A stretch of 64,000 nt of DNA. Origin: Aristolochia californica (lineage: Eukaryota > Streptophyta > Magnoliopsida > Piperales > Aristolochiaceae). Position 1 is the stretch's first letter, and the number at the start of each line of letters is the position of its first letter. Where the stretch lies: the NCBI GenBank assembly GCA_029961685.1, contig JARWKL010000009.1, forward strand, positions 15,247,237 through 15,311,236. The letters are read 5' to 3'. The notes under the pieces were generated by a model. The model saw nothing but the letters and a program-made list of their open reading frames with translations. It was not told the DNA's origin and ran no database searches. Below, one piece after another: positions 10,833-24,600 of the stretch. Position numbers and translations under genes: made by a program.

Positions 10833-13541
10833 CCGACGATTGCAAAACCTGATATATAAAGACTAAAACGAGTTTTAAATCCCTAAAAATTACACAAACT
10901 TTTTGGAAATATCTCTCTCCATATTTGTGCATTGTGCATTTCCATTTTAGATGTGTACATTTTTCTTAAATCAAAACTTGAGTTTTCACTTTTTCCTTCA
11001 TCTCGTAGACAAAAAACAGAATAGATGACAACGAAATGAAAATTTTAGACTCTGTGTATGGAGAAAATTTAAAGCAATAACAAACGTAAGTAAAGAAAAT
11101 TTATTCACACACCACAAATGAAGAAAAAAGTTTTCTCATCCAAGTTTGGGAAATTCCACTAGTTCAACAACCCCAATACGTTGGAATTTGATAAGAAAGA
11201 GATTTTTCTACACATGCTTTAAAAAATGGATATGCATGCTCGAAACATGTTAAAGTTGAAAATGACCCATGGATCCAAACCTTTCAAAAAGAATAAAAAA
11301 CTTCTCATTAAATTCTCAAGTGAACGTGCGGTGGGATATTTAACCGAGTCAAACAAGCCATTATTTTGCCCAATAACAAAAAGCTGACCTAGCGATCATT
11401 GATCATTGTAAACTGATTTATCATGCGTAACGGGCCACATTTTTTTAAGGAATGACTTTTGGGTTGGGATTCAACACACAGTTTAAAATTCCCTCGCCTC
11501 CCCTTTTCCCGACGATTGCAAAACCTGATATATAAAGACTAAAACGAGTTTTAAATCCCTAAAAATTACACAAACTTTTTGGAAATATCTCTCTCCATAT
11601 TTGTGCATTGTGCATTTCCATTTTAGATGTGTACATTTTTCTTAAATCAAAACTTGAGTTTTCACTTTTTCCTTCATCTCGTAGACAAAAAACAGAATAG
11701 ATGACAACGAAATGAAAATTTTAGACTCTGTGTATGGAGAAAATTTAAAGCAATAACAAACGTAAGTAAAGAAAATTTATTCACACACCACAAATGAAGA
11801 ACAAAGTTTTCTCATCCAAGTTTGGGAAATTCCACTAGTTCAACAACCCCAATAGGTTGGAATTTGATAAGAAAGAGATTTTTCTACACATGCTTTAAAA
11901 AATGGATATGCTTGGCTCGAAACATGTTAAAGTTGCAAATGAACCATGGATCCAAACCTTTCAAAAATAATAAAAAACTTCTCATTAAATTCTCAAGTGA
12001 ACGTGCGGTGGGATATTTAACCGAGTCAAACAAGCCATTATTTTGCCCATTAACGAAAAGCTGACCTAGCGATCACTGATCATTGTAATGTGATTTATCA
12101 TGCGTAACCGGCCACATTTTTTTAAGGAATGACTTTTGGGTTGGGATTCAACACACAGTTTAAAATTCCCTCGCCTCCCCTTTTCCCGACGATTGCAAAA
12201 CCTTATATATAAAGACTAAAACGAGTTTTAAATCCCTAAAAATTACACAAACTTTTTGGAAATATCTCTCTCCATATTTGTGCATTGTGGATTTCCATTT
12301 TAGATGTGTAAATTTTTCTTAAATCAAAACATGAGTTTTCACTTTTTCCTTCATCTCGTAGACAAAAAACAGAATAGATGACAACGAAATGAAAATTTTA
12401 GACTCTGTGTATGGAGAAAATTTAAAGAAATAACAAACGTAAGTAAAGAAAATTTATTCACACACCACAAATGAAGAAAAAATGTTTTTTCATCAAAGTT
12501 TGGGAAATTCCACTAGTTCAACAACCCCAATAGGTTGGAATTTGATAAGAAAGAGATTTTTCTACACATGCTTTAAAAAATGGATATGCATGGCTCGAAA
12601 CATGTTAAAGTTGCAAATGACCCATGGATCCAAACCTTTCAAAAAGAATAAAAAACTTCTCATTAAATTCTCAAGTGAACGTGCGGTGGGATATTTAACC
12701 GAGTCAAACCAGCCATTATTTTGCCCATTAACGAAAAGCTGACCTAGCGATCATTGATCACTGTAAACTGATTTATCATGCGTAACCGGCCACATTTTTT
12801 TAAGGAATGACTTTTGGGTTGGGATTCAACACACAGTTTAAAATTCCCTCGCCTCCCCTTTTCCCGACGATTGCAAAACCTGATATATAAAGACTAAAAC
12901 GAGTTTTAAATCCCTAAAAATTACACAAACTTTTTGGAAATATCTCTCTCCATATTTGTGCATTGTGCATTTCCATTTTAGATGTGTACATTTTTCTTAA
13001 ATCAAAACTTGAGTTTTCACTTTTTCCTTCATCTCGTAGACAAAAACACAGAATAGATGACAACGAAATGAAAATTTTAGACTCTGTGTTTGGAGAAAAT
13101 TTAAAGCAATAACAAACGTAAGTAAAGAAAATTTATTCACACACCACAAATGAAGAAAAAAGTTTTCTCATCCAAGTTTGGGAAATTCCAGTAGTTCAAC
13201 AACCCCAATGGGTTGGAATTTGATAAGAAAGAGATTTTTCTACACATGCTTTAAAAAATGGATATGCATGGCTCGAAACATGTTAAAGTTGCAAATGACC
13301 CATGGATCCAAACCTTTGAAAAAGAATAAAAAACTTCTCATTAAATTCTCAAGTGAACGTGCGGTGGGATATTTAACCGAGTCAAACAAGCCATTATTTT
13401 GCCCATTAACGAAAAGCTGACCTAGCGATCATTGATCATTGTAAACTGATTTATCATGCGTAACGGGCCACATTTTTTTAAGGAATGACTTTTGGGTTGG
13501 GATTCAACACTCAGTTTAAAATTCCCTCGCCTCCCCTTTTC
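10833..13541. repeat. HOR unit 5, tetramer with B' (2709 bp)
   Basis: Monomers start at 10833, 11509, 12186 and 12864. B' has a one-base T insertion at about 12483 (AAAAAATGTTTTTTC) but keeps the B markers GTGGATTTCC and GTGTAAATTT. The insertion creates an in-frame ATG upstream of the long open frame. Confidence 0.95.
12482..12742 (+). other. ATG-started 86-codon version of the recurrent open frame (in B')
   Basis: The extra T in B' creates ATG in frame with the 80-codon open frame, adding six codons (peptide start MFFHQSLG). The same structure is at 17899-18159 and 20608-20868. These are the only copies with a conventional start for the full frame. The upstream ATG of the 15-codon frame at the same place (as at 286-330 in the first monomer) would compete. 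No sign of coding constraint. Confidence 0.6.
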
Positions 13542-16249
13542 CCGACGATTGCAAAACCTGATATATAAAGACTAAAACGAGTTTTAAATCCCTAAAAATT
13601 ACACAAACTTTTTGGAAATATCTCTCTCCATATTTGTGCATTGTGCATTTCCATTTTAGATGTGTACATTTTTCTTAAATCAAAACTTGAGTTTTCACTT
13701 TTTCCTTCATCTCGTAGACAAAAAACAGAATAGATGACAACGAAATGAAAATTTTAGACTCTGTGTATGGAGAAAATTTAAAGCAATAACAAACGTAAGT
13801 AAAGAAAATTTATTCACACACCACAAATGAAGAAAAAAGTTTTCTCATCCAAGTTTGGGAAATTCCACTAGTTCAACAACCCCAATACGTTGGAATTTGA
13901 TAAGAAAGAGATTTTTCTACACATGCTTTAAAAAATGGATATGCATGCTCGAAACATGTTAAAGTTGAAAATGACCCATGGATCCAAACCTTTCAAAAAG
14001 AATAAAAAACTTCTCATTAAATTCTCAAGTGAACGTGCGGTGGGATATTTAACCGAGTCAAACAAGCCATTATTTTGCCCAATAACAAAAAGCTGACCTA
14101 GCGATCATTGATCATTGTAAACTGATTTATCATGCATAACGGGCCACATTTTTTTAAGGAATGACTTTTGGGTTGGGATTCAACACACAGTTTAAAATTC
14201 CCTCGCCTCCCCTTTTCCCGACGATTGCAAAACCTGATATATAAAGACTAAAACGAGTTTTAAATCCCTAAAAATTACACAAACTTTTTGGAAATATCTC
14301 TCTCCATATTTGTGCATTGTGCATTTCCATTTTAGATGTGTACATTTTTCTTAAATCAAAACTTGAGTTTTCACTTTTTCCTTCATCTCGTAGACAAAAA
14401 ACAGAATAGATGACAACGAAATGAAAATTTTAGACTCTGTGTATGGAGAAAATTTAAAGCAATAACAAACGTAAGTAAAGAAAATTTATTCACACACCAC
14501 AAATGAAGAACAAAGTTTTCTCATCCAAGTTTGGGAAATTCCACTAGTTCAACAACCCCAATAGGTTGGAATTTGATAAGAAAGAGATTTTTCTACACAT
14601 GCTTTAAAAAATGGATATGCTTGGCTCGAAACATGTTAAAGTTGCAAATGAACCATGGATCCAAACCTTTCAAAAATAATAAAAAACATCTCATTAAATT
14701 CTCAAGTGAACGTGCGGTGGGATATTTAACCGAGTCAAACAAGCCATTATTTTGCCCATTAACGAAAAGCTGACCTAGCGATCACTGATCATTGTAATGT
14801 GATTTATCATGCGTAACCGGCCACATTTTTTTAAGGAATGACTTTTGGGTTGGGATTCAACACACAGTTTAAAATTCCCTCGCCTCCCCTTTTCCCGACG
14901 ATTGCAAAACCTTATATATAAAGACTAAAACGAGTTTTAAATCCCTAAAAATTACACAAACTTTTTGGAAATATCTCTCTCCATATTTGTGCATTGTGGA
15001 TTTCCATTTTAGATGTGTAAATTTTTCTTAAATCAAAACATGAGTTTTCACTTTTTCCTTCATCTCGTAGACAAAAAACAGAATAGATGACAACGAAATG
15101 AAAATTTTAGACTCTGTGTATGGAGAAAATTTAAAGAAATAACAAACGTAAGTAAAGAAAATTTATTCACACACCACAAATGAAGAAAAAAGTTTTTTCA
15201 TCAAAGTTTGGGAAATTCCACTAGTTCAACAACCCCAATAGGTTGGAATTTGATAAGAAAGAGATTTTTCTACACATGCTTTAAAAAATGGATATGCATG
15301 GCTCGAAACATGTTAAAGTTGCAAATGACCCATGGATCCAAACCTTTCAAAAAGAATAAAAAACTTCTCATTAAATTCTCAAGTGAACGTGCGGTGGGAT
15401 ATTTAACCGAGTCAAACCAGCCATTATTTTGCCCATTAACGAAAAGCTGACCTAGCGATCATTGATCACTGTAAACTGATTTATCATGCGTAACCGGCCA
15501 CATTTTTTTAAGGAATGACTTTTGGGTTGGGATTCAACACACAGTTTAAAATTCCCTCGCCTCCCCTTTTCCCGACGATTGCAAAACCTGATATATAAAG
15601 ACTAAAACGAGTTTTAAATCCCTAAAAATTACACAAACTTTTTGGAAATATCTCTCTCCATATTTGTGCATTGTGCATTTCCATTTTAGATGTGTACATT
15701 TTTCTTAAATCAAAACTTGAGTTTTCACTTTTTCCTTCATCTCGTAGACAAAAACACAGAATAGATGGCAACGAAATGAAAATTTTAGACTCTGTGTTTG
15801 GAGAAAATTTAAAGCAATAACAAACGTAAGTAAAGAAAATTTATTCACACACCACAAATGAAGAAAAAAGTTTTCTCATCCAAGTTTGGGAAATTCCAGT
15901 AGTTCAACAACCCCAATGGGTTGGAATTTGATAAGAAAGAGATTTTTCTACACATGCTTTAAAAAATGGATATGCATGGCTCGAAACATGTTAAAGTTGC
16001 AAATGACCCATGGATCCAAACCTTTGAAAAAGAATAAAAAACTTCTCATTAAATTCTCAAGTGAACGTGCGGTGGGATATTTAACCGAGTCAAACAAGCC
16101 ATTATTTTGCCCATTAACGAAAAGCTGACCTAGCGATCATTGATCATTGTAAACTGATTTATCATGCGTAACGGGCCACATTTTTTTAAGGAATGACTTT
16201 TGGGTTGGGATTCAACACTCAGTTTAAAATTCCCTCGCCTCCCCTTTTC
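13542..16249. repeat. HOR unit 6, tetramer D-A-B-C
   Basis: Monomers start at 13542, 14218, 14895 and 15572. D has a CpG change to CpA at 14136 (CATGCATAAC). A has AAAACATCTC (A at 14688), a variant shared with the A copies at 29112, 34526 and 36556 in domain 2. C has a private G at 15768 (GATGGCAAC). Confidence 0.95.
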
Positions 16250-18958
16250 CCGACGATTGCAAAACCTGATATATAAAGACTAAAACGAGTTTTAAATCCC
16301 TAAAAATTACACAAACTTTTTGGAAATATCTCTCTCCATATTTGTGCATTGTGCATTTCCATTTTAGATGTGTACATTTTTCTTAAATCAAAACTTGAGT
16401 TTTCACTTTTTCCTTCATCTCGTAGACAAAAAACAGAATAGATGACAACGAAATGAAAATTTTAGACTCTGTGTATGGAGAAAATTTAAAGCAATAACAA
16501 ACGTAAGTAAAGAAAATTTATTCACACACCACAAATGAAGAAAAAAGTTTTCTCATCCAAGTTTGGGAAATTCCACTAGTTCAACAACCCCAATACGTTG
16601 GAATTTGATAAGAAAGAGATTTTTCTACACATGCTTTAAAAAATGGATATGCATGCTCGAAACATGTTAAAGTTGAAAATGACCCATGGATCCAAACCTT
16701 TCAAAAAGAATAAAAAACTTCTCATTAAATTCTCAAGTGAACGTGCGGTGGGATATTTAACCGAGTCAAACAAGCCATTATTTTGCCCAATAACAAAAAG
16801 CTGACCTAGCGATCATTGATCATTGTAAACTGATTTATCATGCGTAACGGGCCACATTTTTTTAAGGAATGACTTTTGGGTTGGGATTCAACACACAGTT
16901 TAAAATTCCCTCGCCTCCCCTTTTCCCGACGATTGCAAAACCTGATATATAAAGACTAAAACGAGTTTTAAATCCCTAAAAATTACACAAACTTTTTGGA
17001 AATATCTCTCTCCATATTTGTGCATTGTGCATTTCCATTTTAGATGTGTACATTTTTCTTAAATCAAAACTTGAGTTTTCACTTTTTCCTTCATCTCGTA
17101 GACAAAAAACAGAATAGATGACAACGAAATGAAAATTTTAGACTCTGTGTATGGAGAAAATTTAAAGCAATAACAAACGTAAGTAAAGAAAATTTATTCA
17201 CACACCACAAATGAAGAACAAAGTTTTCTCATCCAAGTTTGGGAAATTCCACTAGTTCAACAACCCCAATAGGTTGGAATTTGATAAGAAAGAGATTTTT
17301 CTACACATGCTTTAAAAAATGGATATGCTTGGCTCGAAACATGTTAAAGTTGCAAATGAACCATGGATCCAAACCTTTCAAAAATAATAAAAAACTTCTC
17401 ATTAAATTCTCAAGTGAACGTGCGGTGGGATATTTAACCGAGTCAAACAAGCCATTATTTTGCCCATTAACGAAAAGCTGACCTAGCGATCACTGATCAT
17501 TGTAATGTGATTTATCATGCGTAACCGGCCACATTTTTTTAAGGAATGACTTTTGGGTTGGGATTCAACACACAGTTTAAAATTCCCTCGCCTCCCCTTT
17601 TCCCGACGATTGCAAAACCTTATATATAAAGACTAAAACGAGTTTTAAATCCCTAAAAATTACACAAACTTTTTGGAAATATCTCTCTCCATATTTGTGC
17701 ATTGTGCATTTCCATTTTAGATGTGTACATTTTTCTTAAATCAAAACATGAGTTTTCACTTTTTCCTTCATCTCGTAGACAAAAAACAGAATAGATGACA
17801 ACGAAATGAAAATTTTAGACTCTGTGTATGGAGAAAATTTAAAGAAATAACAAACGTAAGTAAAGAAAATTTATTCACACACCACAAATGAAGAAAAAAT
17901 GTTTTTTCATCAAAGTTTGGGAAATTCCACTAGTTCAACAACCCCAATAGGTTGGAATTTGATAAGAAAGAGATTTTTCTACACATGCTTTAAAAAATGG
18001 ATATGCATGGCTCGAAACATGTTCAAGTTGCAAATGACCCATGGATCCAAACCTTTCAAAAATAATAAAAAACTTCTCATTAAATTCTCAAGTGAACGTG
18101 CGGTGGGATATTTAACCGAGTCAAACCAGCCATTATTTTGCCCATTAACGAAAAGCTGACCTAGCGATCATTGATCACTGTAAACTGATTTATCATGCGT
18201 AACCGGCCACATTTTTTTAAGGAATGACTTTTGGGTTGGGATTCAACACACAGTTTAAAATTCCCTCGCCTCCCCTTTTCCCGACGATTGCAAAACCTGA
18301 TATATAAAGACTAAAACGAGTTTTAAATCCCTAAAAATTACACAAACTTTTTGGAAATATCTCTCTCCATATTTGTGCATTGTGCATTTCCATTTTAGAT
18401 GTGTACATTTTTCTTAAATCAAAACTTGAGTTTTCACTTTTTCCTTCATCTCGTAGACAAAAACACAGAATAGATGACAACGAAATGAAAATTTTAGACT
18501 CTGTGTTTGGAGAAAATTTAAAGCAATAACAAACGTAAGTAAAGAAAATTTATTCACACACCACAAATGAAGAAAAAAGTTTTCTCATCCAAGTTTGGGA
18601 AATTCCAGTAGTTCAACAACCCCAATGGGTTGGAATTTGATAAGAAAGAGATTTTTCTACACATGCTTTAAAAAATGGATATGCATGGCTCGAAACATGT
18701 TAAAGTTGCAAATGACCCATGGATCCAAACCTTTGAAAAAGAATAAAAAACTTCTCATTAAATTCTCAAGTGAACGTGCGGTGGGATATTTAACCGAGTC
18801 AAACAAGCCATTATTTTGCCCATTAACGAAAAGCTGACCTAGCGATCATTGATCATTGTAAACTGATTTATCATGCGTAACGGGCCACATTTTTTTAAGG
18901 AATGACTTTTGGGTTGGGATTCAACACTCAGTTTAAAATTCCCTCGCCTCCCCTTTTC
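16250..18958. repeat. HOR unit 7, tetramer with mosaic B' (2709 bp)
   Basis: Monomers start at 16250, 16926, 17603 and 18281. B' has the inserted T near 17900. It also reads GTGCATTTCC, GTGTACATTT and AAAAATAATAAA as in A/E, plus a private C at 18024 (GTTCAAGTTG). It keeps the B markers CCTTATAT, AACATGAG, AAAGAAATAAC and CAAACCAGCC, so it is a B/A mosaic. Confidence 0.94.
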
Positions 18959-21667
18959 CCGACGATTGCAAAACCTGATATATAAAGACTAAAACGAGTT
19001 TTAAATCCCTAAAAATTACACAAACTTTTTGGAAATATCTCTCTCCATATTTGTGCATTGTGCATTTCCATTTTAGATGTGTACATTTTTCTTAAATCAA
19101 AACTTGAGTTTTCACTTTTTCCTTCATCTCGTAGACAAAAAACAGAATAGATGACAACGAAATGAAAATTTTAGACTCTGCGTATGGAGAAAATTTAAAG
19201 CAATAACAAACGTAAGTAAAGAAAATTTATTCACACACCACAAATGAAGAAAAAAGTTTTCTCATCCAAGTTTGGGAAATTCCACTAGTTCAACAACCCC
19301 AATACGTTGGAATTTGATAAGAAAGAGATTTTTCTACACATGCTTTAAAAAATGGATATGCATGCTCGAAACATGTTAAAGTTGAAAATGACCCATGGAT
19401 CCAAACCTTTCAAAAAGAATAAAAAACTTCTCATTAAATTCTCAAGTGAACGTGCGGTGGGATATTTAACCGAGTCAAACAAGCCATTATTTTGCCCAAT
19501 AACAAAAAGCTGACCTAGCGATCATTGATCATTGTAAACTGATTTATCATGCGTAACGGGCCACATTTTTTTAAGGAATGACTTTTGGGTTGGGATTCAA
19601 CACACAGTTTAAAATTCCCTCGCCTCCCCTTTTCCCGACGATTGCAAAACCTGATATATAAAGACTAAAACGAGTTTTAAATCCCTAAAAATTACACAAA
19701 CTTTTTGGAAATATCTCTCTCCATATTTGTGCATTGTGCATTTCCATTTTAGATGTGTACATTTTTCTTAAATCAAAACTTGAGTTTTCACTTTTTCCTT
19801 CATCTCGTAGACAAAAAACAGAATAGATGACAACGAAATGAAAATTTTGGACTCTGTGTATGGAGAAAATTTAAAGCAATAACAAACGTAAGTAAAGAAA
19901 ATTTATTCACACACCACAAATGAAGAACAAAGTTTTCTCATCCAAGTTTGGGAAATTCCACTAGTTCAACAACCCCAATAGGTTGGAATTTGATAAGAAA
20001 GAGATTTTTCTACACATGCTTTAAAAAATGGATATGCTTGGCTCGAAACATGTTAAAGTTGCAAATGAACCATGGATCCAAACCTTTCAAAAATAATAAA
20101 AAACTTCTCATTAAATTCTCAAGTGAACGTGCGGTGGGATATTTAACCGAGTCAAACAAGCCATTATTTTGCCCATTAACGAAAAGCTGACCTAGCGATC
20201 ACTGATCATTGTAATGTGATTTATCATGCGTAACCGGCCACATTTTTTTAAGGAATGACTTTTGGGTTGGGATTCAACACACAGTTTAAAATTCCCTCGC
20301 CTCCCCTTTTCCCGACGATTGCAAAACCTTATATATAAAGACTAAAACGAGTTTTAAATCCCTAAAAATTACACAAACTTTTTGGAAATATCTCTCTCCA
20401 TATTTGTGCATTGTGCATTTCCATTTTAGATGTGTACATTTTTCTTAAATCAAAACATGAGTTTTCACTTTTTCCTTCATCTCGTAGACAAAAAACAGAA
20501 TAGATGACAACGAAATGAAAATTTTAGACTCTGTGTATGGAGAAAATTTAAAGAAATAACAAACGTAAGTAAAGAAAATTTATTCACACACCACAAATGA
20601 AGAAAAAATGTTTTTTCATCAAAGTTTGGGAAATTCCACTAGTTCAACAACCCCAATAGGTTGGAATTTGATAAGAAAGAGATTTTTCTACACATGCTTT
20701 AAAAAATGGATATGCATGGCTCGAAACATGTTCAAGTTGCAAATGACCCATGGATCCAAACCTTTCAAAAATAATAAAAAACTTCTCATTAAATTCTCAA
20801 GTGAACGTGCGGTGGGATATTTAACCGAGTCAAACCAGCCATTATTTTGCCCATTAACGAAAAGCTGACCTAGCGATCATTGATCACTGTAAACTGATTT
20901 ATCATGCGTAACCGGCCACATTTTTTTAAGGAATGACTTTTGGGTTGGGATTCAACACACAGTTTAAAATTCCCTCGCCTCCCCTTTTCCCGACGATTGC
21001 AAAACCTGATATATAAAGACTAAAACGAGTTTTAAATCCCTAAAAATTACACAAACTTTTTGGAAATATCTCTCTCCATATTTGTGCATTGTGCATTTCC
21101 ATTTTAGATGTGTACATTTTTCTTAAATCAAAACTTGAGTTTTCACTTTTTCCTTCATCTCGTAGACAAAAACACAGAATAGATGACAACGAAATGAAAA
21201 TTTTAGACTCTGTGTTTGGAGAAAATTTAAAGCAATAACAAACGTAAGTCAAGAAAATTTATTCACACACCACAAATGAAGAAAAAAGTTTTCTCATCCA
21301 AGTTTGGGAAATTCCAGTAGTTCAACAACCCCAATGGGTTGGAATTTGATAAGAAACAGATTTTTCTACACATGCTTTAAAAAATGGATATGCATGGCTC
21401 GAAACATGTTAAAGTTGCAAATGACCCATGGATCCAAACCTTTGAAAAAGAATAAAAAACTTCTCATTAAATTCTCAAGTGAACGTGCGGTGGGATATTT
21501 AACCGAGTCAAACAAGCCATTATTTTGCCCATTAACGAAAAGCTGACCTAGCGATCATTGATCATTGTAAACTGATTTATCATGCGTAACGGGCCACATT
21601 TTTTTAAGGAATGACTTTTGGGTTGGGATTCAACACTCAATTTAAAATTCCCTCGCCTCCCCTTTTC
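18959..21667. repeat. HOR unit 8, tetramer with mosaic B' at the domain boundary
   Basis: Monomers start at 18959, 19635, 20312 and 20990. B' is the same mosaic as in unit 7, so the two are recent copies. D has a private C at 19181. A has TTTTGGACTC (G at 19849), shared with the A of the next unit at 22558, one period away. C is the most diverged C of domain 1 (C at 21250, C at 21357, A at 21640), consistent with its place at the edge of the tetramer domain. Confidence 0.94.
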
Positions 21668-24600
21668 CCGACGATTGCAAAACCTGATATATAAAGACTA
21701 AAACGAGTTTTAAATCCCTAAAAATTACACAAACTTTTTGGAAATATCTCTCTCCATATTTGTGCATTGTGCATTTCCATTTTAGATGTGTACATTTTTC
21801 TTAAATCAAAACTTGAGTTTTCACTTTTTCCTTCATCTCGTAGACAAAAAACAGAATAGATGACAACGAAATGAAAATTTTAGACTCTGTGTATGGAGAA
21901 AATTTAAAGCAATAACAAACGTAAGTAAAGAAAATTTATTCACACACCACAAATGAAGAAAAAAGTTTTCTCATCCAAGTTTGGGAAATTCCACTAGTTC
22001 AACAACCCCAATACGTTGGAATTTGATAAGAAAGAGATTTTTCTACACATGCTTTAAAAAATGGATATGCATGCTCGAAACATGTTAAAGTTGAAAATGA
22101 CCCATGGATCCAAACCTTTCAAAAAGAATAAAAAACTTCTCATTAAATTCTCAAGTGAACGTGCGGTGGGATATTTAACCGAGTCAAACAAGCCATTATT
22201 TTGCCCAATAACGAAAAGCTGACCTAGCGATCATTGATCATTGTAAACTGATTTATCATGCGTAACGGGCCACATTTTTTTAAGGAATGACTTTTGGGTT
22301 GGGATTCAACACACAGTTTAAAATTCCCTCGCCTCCCCTTTTCCCGACGATTGCAAAACCTGATATATAAAGACTAAAACGAGTTTTAAATCCCTAAAAA
22401 TTACACAAACTTTTTGGAAATATCTCTCTCCATATTTGTGCATTGTGCATTTCCATTTTAGATGTGTACATTTTTCTTAAATCAAAACTTGAGTTTTCAC
22501 TTTTTCCTTCATCTCGTAGACAAAAAACAGAATAGATGACAACGAAATGAAAATTTTGGACTCTGTGTATGGAGAAAATTTAAAGCAATAACAAACGTAA
22601 GTAAAGAAAATTTATTCACACACCACAAATGAAGAACAAAGTTTTCTCATCCAAGTTTGGGAAATTCCACTAGTTCAACAACCCCAATAGGTTGGAATTT
22701 GATAAGAAAGAGATTTTTCTACACATGCTTTAAAAAATGGATATGCTTGGCTCGAAACATGTTAAAGTTGCAAATGAACCATGGATCCAAACCTTTCAAA
22801 AATAATAAAAAACTTCTCATTAAATTCTCAAGTGAACGTGCGGTGGGATATTTAACCGAGTCAAACAAGCCATTATTTTGCCCATTAACGAAAAGCTGAC
22901 CTAGCGATCACTGATCATTGTAATGTGATTTATCATGCGTAACCGGCCACATTTTTTTAAGGAATGACTTTTGGGTTGGGATTCAACACACAGTTTAAAA
23001 TTCCCTCGCCTCCCCTTTTCCCGACGATTGCAAAACCTTATATATAAAGACTAAAACGAGTTTTAAATCCCTAAAAATTACACAAACTTTTTGGAAATAT
23101 CTCTCTCCATATTTGTGCATTGTGCATTTCCATTTTAGATGTGTACATTTTTCTTAAATCAAAACTTGAGTTTTCACTTTTTCCTTCATCTCGTAGACAA
23201 AAAACAGAATAGATGACAACGAAATGAAAATTTTAGACTCTGTGTATGGAGAAAATTTAAAGCAATAACAAACGTAAGTAAAGAAAATTTATTCACACAC
23301 CACAAATGAAGAACAAAGTTTTCTCATCCAAGTTTGGGAAATTCCACTAGTTCAACAACCCCAATAGGTTGGAATTTGATAAGAAAGAGATTTTTCTACA
23401 CATGCTTTAAAAAATGGATATGCTTGGCTCGAAACATGTTAAAGTTGCAAATGACCCATGGATCCAAACCTTTCAAAAATAATAAAAAACTTCTCATTAA
23501 ATTCTCAAGTGAACGTGCGGTGGGATATTTAACCGAGTCAAACAAGCCATTATTTTGCCCATTAACGAAAAGCTGACCTAGCGATCACTGATCATTGTAA
23601 TGTGATTTATCATGCGTAACCGGCCACATTTTTTTAAGGAATGACTTTTGGGTTGGGATTCAACACACAGTTTAAAATTCCCTCGCCTCCCCTTTTCCCG
23701 ACGATTGCAAAACCTTATATATAAAGACTAAAACGAGTTTTAAATCCCTAAAAATTACACAAACTTTTTGGAAATATCTCTCTCCATATTTGTGCATTGT
23801 GGATTTCCATTTTAGATGTGTAAATTTTTCTTAAATCAAAACATGAGTTTTCACTTTTTCCTTCATCTCGTAGACAAAAAACAGAATAGATGACAACGAA
23901 ATGAAAATTTTAGACTCTGTGTATGGAGAAAATTTAAAGAAATAACAAACGTAAGTAAAGAAAATTTATTCACACACCACAAATGAAGAAAAAAGTTTTT
24001 TCATCAAAGTTTGGGAAATTCCACTAGTTCAACAACCCCAATAGGTTGGAATTTGATAAGAAAGAGATTTTTCTACACATGCTTTAAAAAATGGATATGC
24101 ATGGCTCGAAACATGTTAAAGTTGCAAATGACCCATGGATCCAAACCTTTCAAAAAGAATAAAAAACTTCTCATTAAATTCTCAAGTGAACGTGCGGTGG
24201 GATATTTAACCGAGTCAAACCAGCCATTATTTTGCCCATTAACGAAAAGCTGACCTAGCGATCATTGATCACTGTAAACTGATTTATCATGCGTAACCGG
24301 CCACATTTTTTTAAGGAATGACTTTTGGGTTGGGATTCAACACACAGTTTAAAATTCCCTCGCCTCCCCTTTTCCCGACGATTGCAAAACCTGATATATA
24401 AAGACTAAAACGAGTTTTAAATCCCTAAAAATTACACAAACTTTTTGGAAATATCTCTCTCCATATTTGTGCATTGTGCATTTCCATTTTAGATGTGTAC
24501 ATTTTTCTTAAATCAAAACTTGAGTTTTCACTTTTTCCTTCATCTCGTAGACAAAAAACAGAATAGATGACAACGAAATGAAAATTTTAGACTCTGTGTT

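Larger units (their letters stand above)
1..21667. repeat. HOR domain 1: eight tandem D-A-B-C tetramers (2708-2709 bp)
   Basis: Eight units in a row keep the same monomer order. Same-class monomers one period apart are almost identical, whereas neighbouring monomers within a unit differ at roughly 2-3% of sites. In this domain C carries one extra base (AAAAACACAG instead of AAAAAACAG), making it 678 bp. Units 5, 7 and 8 are 2709 bp because B has gained one T. This is classic higher-order homogenisation by unequal exchange or conversion. Confidence 0.96.

Noticed and set aside
21040..21252. Minus-strand open frame of 70 codons
   Set aside because: It exists only in the C copy with a private change at 21250 and is the reverse strand of the satellite; equivalent frames are closed in sister copies.
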